NCBI RefSeq assembly: GCF_000949635.1
Contig: NZ_BAFN01000001.1
Location: 868,001 to 932,000, forward strand
DNA: 64,000 nucleotides
Origin: Candidatus Brocadia sinica JPN1
GTDB taxonomy: Bacteria > Planctomycetota > Brocadiia > Brocadiales > Brocadiaceae
Direction of reading: 5' to 3'
Every line of letters begins with the position of its first letter. The first letter of the stretch is position 1. The notes beneath the pieces were generated by a model that was given only the letters and a program-made list of their open reading frames with translations, did not search any database and was not told where the DNA came from. A program made the translations under genes and the position numbers. Positions 33,204 to 41,746 of this stretch are shown one piece after another.

Positions 33204-33668
33204 ATGATTAAAATCGAAAAAATTCTGTTTCCCACAGATTTTTCTGCGTGTTCGAAACATGCCTTAAAGTATGCCCTGGATATTGCCTCAGAACGGGGGG
33301 CAAAACTCTACATCCTGCATGTAATTCCTAAACTAAATGTACCTGTTGGCACCGGGGGATTGACCTTTCCGGTATCCAAACTGTACGATGATATGGAACG
33401 GGAGGCAAAAAAGAATATTTATCGCTTGGTGCCCAAGCGATTCCTGGAGAAGATAAAAGTTGAAAATATTATTATACGGGGAACACCTTTTCAGGAAATC
33501 ATCAAGGCCGCCAAAAAATACGATATTGACCTGATTACCATCGCTACACATGGTCGGACGGGGCTTTCTCATGCGCTTCTGGGGAGTACGGCAGAAAAGG
33601 TCGTGAGAACCGCTCCCTGCCCGGTCTTGTGCGTCAAATATCCTGAACGCGAATTTGTACAGCCATAA
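33204..33668 (+). CDS. Universal stress protein (UspA family)
   Basis: 154-residue single-domain Usp. N-terminal IEKILFPTDFSACSKHALKYAL and C-terminal ITIATHGRTGLSHALLGSTAEKVVRTAPCPVL give the nucleotide-binding G-X2-G-X9-G(S/T) motif, so an ATP-binding Usp is likely. It lies 37 bases after the zinc-ribbon gene, with a GAGGAG ribosome site. Confidence 0.92.
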   Translation: MIKIEKILFPTDFSACSKHALKYALDIASERGAKLYILHVIPKLNVPVGTGGLTFPVSKLYDDMEREAKKNIYRLVPKRFLEKIKVENIIIRGTPFQEIIKAAKKYDIDLITIATHGRTGLSHALLGSTAEKVVRTAPCPVLCVKYPEREFVQP

Positions 33669-33851
33669 TATACAGTTTCATTTTTGTGGATAATGAATTT
33701 GTATCTACATGCTGTGTCAGCACAGATAGGCATCATTCTCAGGATCTTGCTAGTATTTGCCTCCTATTGCTTCCCTGTTCATTGTTTCAGAACATTTCGT
33801 AATGGCTTGCCTCTGTATTGTTGATTTTTTTTATCCCGCATATTGACTGAC

Positions 33852-35033
33852 ATGGAAATAATTGTTGAAAAAACGAAAGGCGTCGCCGTTCAACAATCAG
33901 CCATTGAGATTGTTGAACGCAAAGGCTTAGGACATCCCGATACTCTGTGCGATCGTGTAGCTGAAGAACTGAGCATTGCCTTTTCCCGGTACTATTTAAA
34001 AAGGTTTGGCAGGGTACTCCATCATAATATTGATAAATGCCTTCTCGTGGGTGGACGTTCTGCGGTTTGTTTCGGCGGAGGTGAGATGATAACTCCCATA
34101 CAGATAATTGTCGTGGGCCGGGCTGTAGAAGTCGTGGGAGATGAAAAGGTGCCTTTGGAAGAGATTGCCAGGGAAACTACCCACAGGTGGTTAAAAGAAC
34201 GGTTACGGTTCCTGGAGCCTGAAAAAAATGTCATTGTGGAAACAAAGATTCGAACCGGCAGTGTGGACCTGCGGGCGACATTTGACAGTTCAATTCCCCT
34301 GGCAAACGATACCTCGATTGGTGTTGGTTTTTCACCTTTAACAGAAACAGAGTCGCTTGTTTATCACACAGAACAATTTCTCAATTCTGCGGAAGTGAAA
34401 CAGGATTATTCCATGATTGGCGAGGACATAAAAATTATGGGTATACGAGTAAACGATCGGATAAACCTTACGATCGCCATGGCCTTTGTTTCAAGATTTA
34501 TTTCTTCAAAAGATGAGTATTTTAATATCAAAAAGGATCTGCTCGAATATATCCGGGCCTTTGTGAAAAAGTTGACGTCCCATGAGGTTACTGTCGCAAT
34601 CAACGCCGCAGACAATTATGAAAAAAATATTGTCTATTTAACGGTGACAGGAACCAGTGCGGAGTGTGGGGATGATGGTCAGGTGGGCAGAGGAAACAGG
34701 GCAAATGGGTTGATTACACCGTACAGGCCAATGACACTTGAGGCCACAGCGGGGAAAAATCCTATTACCCACACAGGTAAATTATATAATCTGATTGCTG
34801 GTGAAATATCTGCAGAGGTGGCTAAGGACCCTGATATTGCCGGAGCGGAATGTTATCTGGTAAGCCAGATAGGAATGCCCATTACGGAACCTCAAATTGT
34901 CCATATAAAAATCCACTCCAGTCTTGCCCAAAAGATAGTGGAAGAAAAATGCAGGGGTATCATAAAAAAACATCTCGATCAAATACCGCAATTGTGGAAG
35001 GGGATTCTGGAAAGACGCTATTCACTGTTTTAG
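33852..35033 (+). CDS. Archaeal-type methionine adenosyltransferase
   Basis: 393-residue S-adenosylmethionine synthetase of the archaeal type, distinct from bacterial MetK. Motifs are VERKGLGHPDTLCDRVAEELS near the N-terminus, HHNIDKCLLVGG, and GTSAECGDDGQVGRGNRANGL, the glycine-rich loop that binds substrate phosphates. ATG at 33852 is chosen; a TTG three codons earlier is possible. AdoMet from this enzyme would feed the methyltransferases in the window. The archaeal type in a bacterium points to old transfer. Confidence 0.93.
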   Translation: MEIIVEKTKGVAVQQSAIEIVERKGLGHPDTLCDRVAEELSIAFSRYYLKRFGRVLHHNIDKCLLVGGRSAVCFGGGEMITPIQIIVVGRAVEVVGDEKVPLEEIARETTHRWLKERLRFLEPEKNVIVETKIRTGSVDLRATFDSSIPLANDTSIGVGFSPLTETESLVYHTEQFLNSAEVKQDYSMIGEDIKIMGIRVNDRINLTIAMAFVSRFISSKDEYFNIKKDLLEYIRAFVKKLTSHEVTVAINAADNYEKNIVYLTVTGTSAECGDDGQVGRGNRANGLITPYRPMTLEATAGKNPITHTGKLYNLIAGEISAEVAKDPDIAGAECYLVSQIGMPITEPQIVHIKIHSSLAQKIVEEKCRGIIKKHLDQIPQLWKGILERRYSLF

Positions 35034-35188
35034 TGAGATATTGGCTGAGAAGGTGAAAGTTGTAAGTTCCGAGATTGAGATTCAAAGGAATAGCTTTTAA
35101 CTGAAAACTTACAGCTTACATCTTTAACTCAGTGAGATTCCGGAGTATCCCTATGACGAGCTATTACCGATTCATTGAGGATTAGCCT

Positions 35189-36232
35189 ATGGTTGCCAAT
35201 ACAACGGTCAAGGGCACTTTGGTCTCTTTTCTTGTGGGAATAACGGAGATCGATATCGATACGGTAGAAATTGTCGATATCAAAAAGATAAAGAGTTCAC
35301 CATCGTATCCTGACGTGATTCCCAAACAGATGGTGGTCAAGGTTGAAAAGAAAATTGTTGAATCCAGAGAAGTAGGTTTTCTGGTTAAGTTTTGTCCACC
35401 GGGAATTGTCATTGTAGAAGCGTCTGTTGATTTGGAGAACATCTTGGATGAACATATCTTTGATATTAAAAAAAGCCTCATTGTGGAATGCAGAACTCTT
35501 TTGTGGGAATATTATTGTGACCAGCATTTTGACGAAGAGTACACCGTATACTGTGTATCCAATTACCATGGAGACCCGGAAGACATTGTTTCAGAGTATA
35601 AAGAGAGTATCGCAGGGCTTCTGAAGACAGAAAGAATACCGTTAGATGAGGAAGAGATCAATTCCACGCTGAAATTTAACATTAAGTATTCGAAAGATGA
35701 TTTAACGATTGTGGATTGGGATGGGGCGTTTGTATTTGATCCGCGCAGTGATTTTGCCAGCAATATTGAACTTTTAGAGATTGCCAATCTCCAGTTATTG
35801 AAATTGAGGCTTTTGGAACATGAGTTGGAGGAACGATTGGAAAAGGCAGCATACCTGTTACAGAAGTCTACTTTAAGGAGAATACCCTGGCTCAATTCGC
35901 GTAAAATCAGGCACTCCTTGCGTGAAATCATACAAATCCGAACAGAATCCATCCAGGAATTTGCAGCTACCGAACGCCACATTAACCTTATTGGAGACTG
36001 GTATTCAGCCCGGTTGTTTGACCTGATAGCAAAAAAACTCCACCTCGAAGCATGGAAGATAAATATTAACAAGACACTTGACGCACTGGAAGATATTTAC
36101 AGTATGATCGCTGAGAATTTTTCCATATCCTTTTCTACCACAATGGATTTTATCATGACCTTTGGTTGGTTCGTTTTATTGGTTGGATATTTCTTATTGT
36201 TCCTTTTGGAGTTGTTACAGAAGAAATCATGA
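35189..36232 (+). CDS. RMD1/DUF155 family membrane protein
   Basis: 347 residues: an N-terminal alpha/beta domain, the conserved TIVDWDGAFVFD and SNIELLEIANLQLLKLRLLEHELE segments of the RMD1/YagE (DUF155) family, helices, and a C-terminal membrane helix (TFGWFVLLVGYFLLFLLELL). Yeast relatives are mitochondrial membrane proteins involved in meiotic division or mitochondrial translation; the bacterial role is unknown. GAGGATT precedes the start. It lies 22 bases before the cupredoxin gene. Confidence 0.82.
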   Translation: MVANTTVKGTLVSFLVGITEIDIDTVEIVDIKKIKSSPSYPDVIPKQMVVKVEKKIVESREVGFLVKFCPPGIVIVEASVDLENILDEHIFDIKKSLIVECRTLLWEYYCDQHFDEEYTVYCVSNYHGDPEDIVSEYKESIAGLLKTERIPLDEEEINSTLKFNIKYSKDDLTIVDWDGAFVFDPRSDFASNIELLEIANLQLLKLRLLEHELEERLEKAAYLLQKSTLRRIPWLNSRKIRHSLREIIQIRTESIQEFAATERHINLIGDWYSARLFDLIAKKLHLEAWKININKTLDALEDIYSMIAENFSISFSTTMDFIMTFGWFVLLVGYFLLFLLELLQKKS

Positions 36233-36256
36233 TGTTTTTGTGAAGAGGAGATTTTG

Positions 36257-36898
36257 ATGTTTATGCTGATGAAAAATAAATGGGTTTATAGGAAGATACT
36301 CATCGTCTTTTTTGCAGCGATATCCGTTATAACAGCAAATTCCATTTTTTTCGCATTTGCCGGAGAAAAAGGTCCTGGTATTGTTAATGGTACCGTTAAG
36401 GTCAAAAAGGCAAAGTATCTCAAGGATACCATTGTCTATATCGAGCATGTACCGGATGCTTTTGAGCCCCCCGAAGAACATGCCGTCATAGATCAAAAAA
36501 ACATGACCTTTATTCCCCATGTGCTTCCCCTGCTAAAAGGAACTACCGTCGATTTTCTTAACAGCGATCTGGTTCAGCACAACGTCTATTCTCCTGACGC
36601 AGTTGCAGATAATTTTAATTTGGGGACATGGCTTAAGGGCGAAACAAGACCGTTCACGTTTAACAAATCAGGGGTTGCCTCCATCCGGTGTAATGTGCAC
36701 GTCGATATGCTGGCCTACGTCCTTGTCCTCCAAAATCCGTACTTTGCCAGGGTCGATAACGAAGGGAAATTTTCTATTACGAATGTGCCCGATGGGAAGT
36801 ACATCATAAAGGTGTGGAATGAACGGCTCAAGGCACCGGATCAGCAGGTCGGGATTAAGGCAGATGCCCCTGCCACGGTAGTGTTTGAGTTAAAATGA
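36257..36898 (+). CDS. Exported cupredoxin (type 1 copper) protein
   Basis: 213 residues with signal peptide (VYRKILIVFFAAISVITANS..., cleaved near FAFAG). It has a plastocyanin-like domain with visible copper ligands His108 (QHNVYSP) and, in CNVHVDM, Cys145, His148 and Met151. The last 60 residues form a small carboxypeptidase-regulatory-like beta domain (KFSITNVPDGKYIIKVWNERL). Start is ATG at 36257 after AAGAGGAG. Single-electron carriers of this type work in the periplasm, or in anammox cells in the anammoxosome, between respiratory complexes. Often annotated as methylamine-utilisation-like. Confidence 0.85.
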   Translation: MFMLMKNKWVYRKILIVFFAAISVITANSIFFAFAGEKGPGIVNGTVKVKKAKYLKDTIVYIEHVPDAFEPPEEHAVIDQKNMTFIPHVLPLLKGTTVDFLNSDLVQHNVYSPDAVADNFNLGTWLKGETRPFTFNKSGVASIRCNVHVDMLAYVLVLQNPYFARVDNEGKFSITNVPDGKYIIKVWNERLKAPDQQVGIKADAPATVVFELK

Positions 36899-36907
36899 TT
36901 TTAACTA

Positions 36908-37000
36908 ATGAAATATGCAAGTTTGCTCATAACAATTGAGCTACTTGTGTTTATTGCCTTTTTCATTCCCCTCAATATCCGGGTGCGTATTCTTTCATGA
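36908..37000 (+). CDS. Possible 30-residue membrane peptide
   Basis: A short frame (MKYASLLITIELLVFIAFFI, then PLNIRVRILS) that is one hydrophobic helix with a basic end. Its stop overlaps the Nudix start as ATGA, which suggests translational coupling. The ribosome site is weak and no homologue was recognised, so it may be only a leader. Confidence 0.35.
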   Translation: MKYASLLITIELLVFIAFFIPLNIRVRILS

Positions 37001-37401
37001 AACATATTCACGTTGCTTGCGCAATTATTGAGAAGGAGCGGAAAGTTCTTTCTGCGCAGCGGAGCAAATCTATGAGTTTGCCGCTAAAATGGGAATTTCC
37101 TGGTGGCAAGATGAAGAACGGGGAAAGCCTTACAGAATGTCTCAGGCGTGAATTACAGGAAGAATTAGGCATAGAAGCTGCTATAGGACATCCCCTTCCC
37201 CCTGTAACGCACAGCTACCAAACATTTCTAGTAACACTCCATCCGTTCATCTGTACCATCATTGCCGGCGAAATCACGCTTTATGAACATGCAGCGCTTG
37301 CCTGGTTAACTCCCCAGGAACTTCATACCCTCGACTGGGCAGAAGCAGACGTGCCAGTGGTCCAGTTATACCGGGAATTTCTCAAGACTCCTCAGGAGTG
37401 A
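36997..37401 (+). CDS. Nudix (MutT-like) pyrophosphohydrolase
   Basis: 134-residue enzyme with an intact Nudix box GGKMKNGESLTECLRREL followed by QEELGI. It opens HVACAIIEKERKVLSAQRS, like MutT-type 8-oxo-dGTP diphosphatases or CTP pyrophosphohydrolases that cleanse the nucleotide pool. The start overlaps the preceding 30-codon frame as ATGA. The stop is the immediate boundary of a truncated transposase frame. Confidence 0.9.
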   Translation: MKHIHVACAIIEKERKVLSAQRSKSMSLPLKWEFPGGKMKNGESLTECLRRELQEELGIEAAIGHPLPPVTHSYQTFLVTLHPFICTIIAGEITLYEHAALAWLTPQELHTLDWAEADVPVVQLYREFLKTPQE

Positions 37402-37791
37402 CATATTAATACAGTACCCTATACACCCAGAACCGTACAGGAAAAGCTGATTTCCTTCTATGTCGGGACACTTATTCTCTGTTGGGGCCACTTCAGCGCA
37501 AGTTTCGTTGCGCACTATCTCAAAAAACATAAAGCAAATATTTCACGACATATGAAAAAAGACCTTTCTTTATCCACCCTTCGGCAAACCATGCTGAAAA
37601 AAGTCATTGAGAAAGCAGGCAAGAGGACCTGGCTTATCATCAATTCTACCATCAAAGGAAAACGAGGCAAAAAACTCTGTAACTTACAGAAATTCAGGAC
37701 CGCTCATGGATACGCCATTGGTCACTGTTTTGTCTTTGCCCAGCTTATCTGCGAAGACGATACCCAGCATATTGTAGCCGTAAAACCCTAA
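37402..37791 (+). pseudogene. Truncated transposase
   Basis: An open frame runs from immediately after the Nudix stop to 37791 and reads as transposase N-terminus (VPYTPRTVQEKLISFYVGTL, HISKHMK-like segment near the Met at 37552, TWLIINSTIKGKRGKKL, FRTAHGYAIGHCFVFAQ). No proper start codon precedes it and it stops after about 130 codons, well short of DDE transposases; the DDE core beyond the first Asp-like position is missing. The family (IS4/IS701-like) is a guess. Confidence 0.6.
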
Positions 37792-37792
37792 A

Positions 37793-38389
37793 ATGATTTC
37801 TGATTATAAGGTTCTCAGATATGGGGAAGGAGCAAAACCTTCCAGCATCAACAAGGAACTGGCAATGCTTTCAAAGGCTTTCAATCTTGCTGTAAAGGAA
37901 TGGGAATGGCTTAAGGAAAATCCTGTCAGCAAAGTAAAAAAAGAAAGAGAGAACAACCAGCGGGATCGTTGGTTGACAGAGGGCGAAGAAAAGAGACTAC
38001 TTGAAAATTCCTCAAAAAGGCTTCGGAAGATAATCGCTTTTGCTCTTCGTACAGGGTTACGTTAAGGTGAGTTGTTTTCGCTTCAATGGGCCAGGGTAGA
38101 TTTCTCCCGTAAGACAATCATAATTCAGGAATCAAAGAACGGAAAACCAAGAACTATTCCATTAGATCGGGTAGCATTTGACATCCTGGCAGAAAAGTCA
38201 AAGATACGGAATATCAAGTATGACTTTGTATTTATCAGTCGCATTGGTACGAAGATTAACTGTCACAATCTCAGAAGGATTTTTAATATTGCTGTTAAAA
38301 AGGCTGGTTTACAGAATTTCCGTTTCCATGATTTGAGGCATACCTTATTTTCATCAATATTCAAGTGGGAAATCTTTTGGGTTGGATGA
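37793..38389 (+). pseudogene. Broken tyrosine recombinase/integrase
   Basis: Tyrosine-recombinase sequence in a single frame interrupted by an in-frame TAA at 38063-38065, exactly inside the conserved RTGLRxGE motif (RTGLR, stop, GELFSLQWARVDF). Before it is the SAM-like N-terminal domain (SSINKELAMLSKAFNLAVKEW); after it come ISRIGTKINCHNLRRIF and HDLRHT. The C-terminus ends soon after HDLRHT, so the final His/Trp and the nucleophile Tyr are missing. Nonsense mutation plus truncation make this dead. It lies next to a transposase relic. Confidence 0.8.
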
Positions 38390-38436
38390 GTTTTCTTTGA
38401 CAAATAAATTTACGAGGGATAAAATCCTTTTATCTT

Positions 38437-40044
38437 ATGAAAAAATACACGGAACCCAAAAGACATCTTATTTCCTTCAACAGCCATACCTCATCACACG
38501 TCTTTACCGATATACTGATAATGGGGAGCGGAGTGGCGGGACTCAGTGCTGCTATAGAGGCATCAAAACATTGTTCAGTACTGGTTGTCACCAAAGATAA
38601 GATCGATGAAAATAACACAGTCTATGCGCAGGGTGGCATTGCCGTGGTATTATCTGCCGGGGATACCATAGTGAAGCACATAAAAGACACCCTGGATGCC
38701 GGGCAGGGCTTGTGTGATAAAGCGGCGGTAAAAACGGTTGTCAGCGAAGGCCCGAAACGGGTACATGAACTGATTGAGTGGGGTGCAGCATTTGACAAAG
38801 AGGATGATCGTCTGATCTTTACTCAAGAAGGGGGGCACAGTTTCCCGCGCATCATCCGTGCCCAGGGCGATTCAACAGGAAGGGAAGTAGAACACGCACT
38901 TATACGCCTTGTGAAAGAATATAAAAATATTACAGTGCTTGAACACACCTTTGCCACTGACCTTATTACCAGAGACGGTATTTGTCACGGCGCTATTGTC
39001 TGGCATGCGAAAAAGGGGACCACCTTAATCTGGGCAAAGCGAACAATTCTGGCCACCGGAGGATGCGGACAGGTCTACCGGGAGACAACCAACCCCGATG
39101 TGGCTACCGGCGATGGACTGGCAATGGCCTACCGTGCCGGCGCTGTCCTCCAGGATATGGAGTTTGTACAGTTTCACCCCACAACCCTCTATATTGCCGG
39201 AGCTGTACGGTTTCTCATTACTGAAACCGTGCGGGGTGAGGGTGGCATATTAAGAAACAAAAGGGGGGAACGGTTCATGCCAAGGTATCATCAACAGGCG
39301 GAACTTGCACCCAGAGACGTGGTGAGCCAGAGTATTCTGAAAGAAATGCAAAAGACCGACCACACGAATGTTTATATCGATGTTCGTCATATTCCAAGAG
39401 AACGGCTTTACACCCGTTTCCCAAAGATCAAAGAAATCTGCGATTCATTTGGAATTGATATTGCCAAAGACCTGATCCCTGTGCGTCCCAGTGCTCATTA
39501 TATGATCGGTGGTATCAAGACCGACCAATTTTCCAGAACTACAGTCAGGCAGCTTTACGCCTGCGGCGAAGCGGCCTGTACCGGTATGCACGGGGCCAAC
39601 CGGCTTGGCAGCAATTCCCTTCTTGAAGGACTGGTAACGGGTTATACAGCAGGAAAAGATGCCTGCGAGTCAATCCAGAAGAGTGTGCGTAAATTGGTCC
39701 CCTACACCATCCGCGAATCTATGGGTTTATCAAAGATTAGCTGGTTGGATCTGAATGATATCCGAAATTCCTTAAAAAGCCTCATGTGGAGGGATGCGGG
39801 GATCGAGCGTGACGAAAGACATCTGCTTGAGGCCGAAGAAATGATCGAAATGTGGGGCAGCTACGTAATGGACAAAGAATTTTCCAACCCGACGGGCTGG
39901 GAGTTACAGAACATGATTCTCGTTTCCAGCCTTATCGTTTCATCAGCCCTGAAGCGGAAGGAATCACGTGGGGTCCATCACCGTACAGATTATCCAGAGA
40001 CGGACAATATCCGCTGGAAAAAGCATATCACCTGGGTGCTATAA
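38437..40044 (+). CDS. nadB: L-aspartate oxidase
   Basis: First enzyme of NAD de novo synthesis: oxidises L-aspartate to iminoaspartate. 535 residues in the succinate dehydrogenase/fumarate reductase flavoprotein fold: FAD site MGSGVAGLSAAIEAS, the HPTTLY and RGEGGILRN segments of the active site, RPSAHYMIGGI and GANRLGSNSLLEGLVTGY. In anaerobes it can use fumarate as acceptor. It stands alone after the recombinase relic. Confidence 0.95.
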   Translation: MKKYTEPKRHLISFNSHTSSHVFTDILIMGSGVAGLSAAIEASKHCSVLVVTKDKIDENNTVYAQGGIAVVLSAGDTIVKHIKDTLDAGQGLCDKAAVKTVVSEGPKRVHELIEWGAAFDKEDDRLIFTQEGGHSFPRIIRAQGDSTGREVEHALIRLVKEYKNITVLEHTFATDLITRDGICHGAIVWHAKKGTTLIWAKRTILATGGCGQVYRETTNPDVATGDGLAMAYRAGAVLQDMEFVQFHPTTLYIAGAVRFLITETVRGEGGILRNKRGERFMPRYHQQAELAPRDVVSQSILKEMQKTDHTNVYIDVRHIPRERLYTRFPKIKEICDSFGIDIAKDLIPVRPSAHYMIGGIKTDQFSRTTVRQLYACGEAACTGMHGANRLGSNSLLEGLVTGYTAGKDACESIQKSVRKLVPYTIRESMGLSKISWLDLNDIRNSLKSLMWRDAGIERDERHLLEAEEMIEMWGSYVMDKEFSNPTGWELQNMILVSSLIVSSALKRKESRGVHHRTDYPETDNIRWKKHITWVL

Positions 40045-40070
40045 AATTGAAGGATATTCAATAATGTTAA

Positions 40071-40637
40071 ATGCATAAGCATTTAATGTTAAAAAGTAAT
40101 TACTTTAAGAAGTACGTTCTCCTTTTCTTATCCTATTATTTCTGCTTCACAGATATTATATCCGCTCAAGAAGGACAAAACCATTTTCGTGATACGATGA
40201 TTACCCTTGATAAGAAGACCTATGTTCATTTTCAGGCAGCCTTACTGTCTTATCAATATATTTACAGTTACCTGGTAAAAGGCGGAGGTGATGGAGTTGC
40301 CGATGTAGTTCAAAATCTAATTGACGCTGCAAAACAGGGTATTGAAACCGAATCTGAAGGAACCGGAGAAGATATGATGCAAAACATCCTTGAAGTCGGG
40401 GAAAAATTAAAAAATGCAAAAGGCAGAAATGCACAACACGAGGCCTTTTTTGCCATCAGTGACGCGTTTATTTCATACTTTGGGTCATGGCCTAACCAAC
40501 TAATTCGCAATAGATTGAAGATTTGCCGTTGCAAGAATGGGCATCAATGGCTCCAGCCGGAGAGTAGTCCAACTGCATGTCCATATGCTACCAATAAATT
40601 TTTAGATTGTTTAATTATTGTAGAGACAAAATACTGA
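40071..40637 (+). CDS. Exported protein of unknown function
   Basis: 188-residue protein with a signal-like N-terminus (MLKSNYFKKYVLLFLSYYFC, cleaved near IISAQ) and a helical body (TYVHFQAALLSYQYIYSYL, DVVQNLIDAAKQGIETE). The C-terminus has a Cys/His cluster (KICRCKNGHQWL ... TACPYA) that could bind a metal. The segment of about 120 residues before it resembles DUF3347-like four-helix domains only loosely. Not recognised. It lies 26 bases after nadB; Met at codon 6 (40086) may be the real start. Confidence 0.55.
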   Translation: MHKHLMLKSNYFKKYVLLFLSYYFCFTDIISAQEGQNHFRDTMITLDKKTYVHFQAALLSYQYIYSYLVKGGGDGVADVVQNLIDAAKQGIETESEGTGEDMMQNILEVGEKLKNAKGRNAQHEAFFAISDAFISYFGSWPNQLIRNRLKICRCKNGHQWLQPESSPTACPYATNKFLDCLIIVETKY

Positions 40638-40721
40638 AATCTTTAAGCAGGTACACGAGCAAATCCCGATTCCCCCTATTCGACTCCCTTGTTGTCTCAA
40701 GTTTATCAGACTTGGCTTTTA

Positions 40722-40849
40722 CGCTAACGATAAATTGAGCTGTATCGATACAATGCCTTAAACTGAAATAAGTAAGTATACTGTTCCCGAAAAAAGCGAT
40801 AAAAATATCTTCTGAAAAACCAAGTATCGCCTCAAATAATACGTTAGGT
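40722..40849 (-). repeat. attC-like element, long form
   Basis: On the minus strand it starts ACCTAAC (fits RYYYAAC) and ends GTTAGCG (near GTTRRRY). Just inside, TTTGAG and GCGATAC pair with GTATCG and CTCAA near the other end. The 128-base length is like the long Vibrio-type repeats. It lies directly after the DUF2442 gene in that gene's direction, where a cassette attC is expected. Confidence 0.4.
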
Positions 40850-41161
40850 ATTTTTATTTTGTTTTTGTTGTGATCTTTTTTTTAGCCATTTATCAAGGGA
40901 GCTTTGACTTTCTCCTGAACGTCTGCCGGCTAATATTCCTTCGACGCTAATATCTTCATCGATATCCGGCCAATGGATTCCTTCTCCATCTCCAATGAGT
41001 TCATAGTTTTCTCGTTCTTGTTTATTGCTGTTTAGCAATCGAGGATACCAAATAATAGGCACGGATATATTTCTCCCATCGTTAAGATAAACTACAAAAG
41101 AACCCTCTGTAAACACAACTCGTTGGGCCAAACATTCATGTTCAAGCACTAAAGTACTCAT
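40844..41161 (-). CDS. DUF2442 family protein
   Basis: 105 residues matching DUF2442 (VVYLNDGRNISVPIIWYPRLL ... WPDIDEDISVEGILAGR), with a charged tail. DUF2442 proteins are commonly encoded right after DUF4160 proteins and are thought to be the antitoxin or DNA-binding partner. The start lies 20 bases inside the DUF4160 gene end, so the two are coupled. Found in mobile and cassette contexts elsewhere. Confidence 0.85.
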   Translation of the reverse strand: MSTLVLEHECLAQRVVFTEGSFVVYLNDGRNISVPIIWYPRLLNSNKQERENYELIGDGEGIHWPDIDEDISVEGILAGRRSGESQSSLDKWLKKRSQQKQNKNT

Positions 41162-41378
41162 TCCATTTCTCCTGAAATATTTCTTTATTCTTTTCTATCA
41201 ATTTTTGGATTTTTATAAGATCGTTATCACTAAATCCCTTAGATTTTTGCAACCGGATTGGGTTTAACCAAAATTTAGCCGTAAATCTTTCATGTTTTAC
41301 ATGGATATGGGCTGGTTCATTTGCATCACTGGAATAAAAGTAAAAACGATATGAACCAATTTTAGCAACAGTTGGCAT
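41142..41378 (-). CDS. DUF4160 family protein
   Basis: 78-residue protein of the DUF4160 family (MPTVAKIGSYRFYFYSSDANEPAHIHVKHE). The HIHV segment and compact alpha/beta fold are conserved. Usually paired with DUF2442 in a putative toxin-antitoxin unit; the overlap here fits this. Activity has not been established to my knowledge. Confidence 0.88.
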   Translation of the reverse strand: MPTVAKIGSYRFYFYSSDANEPAHIHVKHERFTAKFWLNPIRLQKSKGFSDNDLIKIQKLIEKNKEIFQEKWNEYFSA

Positions 41379-41488
41379 TATTTTACATTAAGTTAACGAT
41401 TAAAAAAGTCTGCAATGCGATTCAAAGCAAAAATTTGATAAACAAAATCTAAGATAAAGTGTATAAAACAAGTTAATTCCTATAATTT

Positions 41489-41704
41489 CTATATTTGCTT
41501 GGCGTGTCGCACCGATTTAAATGGAATTGAAAGAACTTCGCCATTATCTTTTGTTAAAATAAACGTTGCGCTTGATGGATCCCTGCAAACTGATGAAGCA
41601 GTTGGCACGCCAATTAATTCAGTATTGTCCTTGAGTTTTATATGATATTTGTTATCTATCATCACATTTTTGAGAAATCGCTCATAAATATCTACGTATC
41701 CCAT
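41489..41704 (-). CDS. Small protein of unknown function
   Basis: 71 residues (MGYVDIYERFLKNVMIDNKY, then a beta-rich part FILTKDNGEVLSIPFKSVRHAKQI). GGAGGTAAA gives a strong ribosome site 4-8 bases upstream, so it is likely translated. Not recognised. It follows the EcsC gene after 42 bases and may belong to the same transferred unit. Confidence 0.6.
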   Translation of the reverse strand: MGYVDIYERFLKNVMIDNKYHIKLKDNTELIGVPTASSVCRDPSSATFILTKDNGEVLSIPFKSVRHAKQI

Positions 41705-41746
41705 TTTACCTCCTTAACACTAATAATCCTTATGTTTAATTAAACC

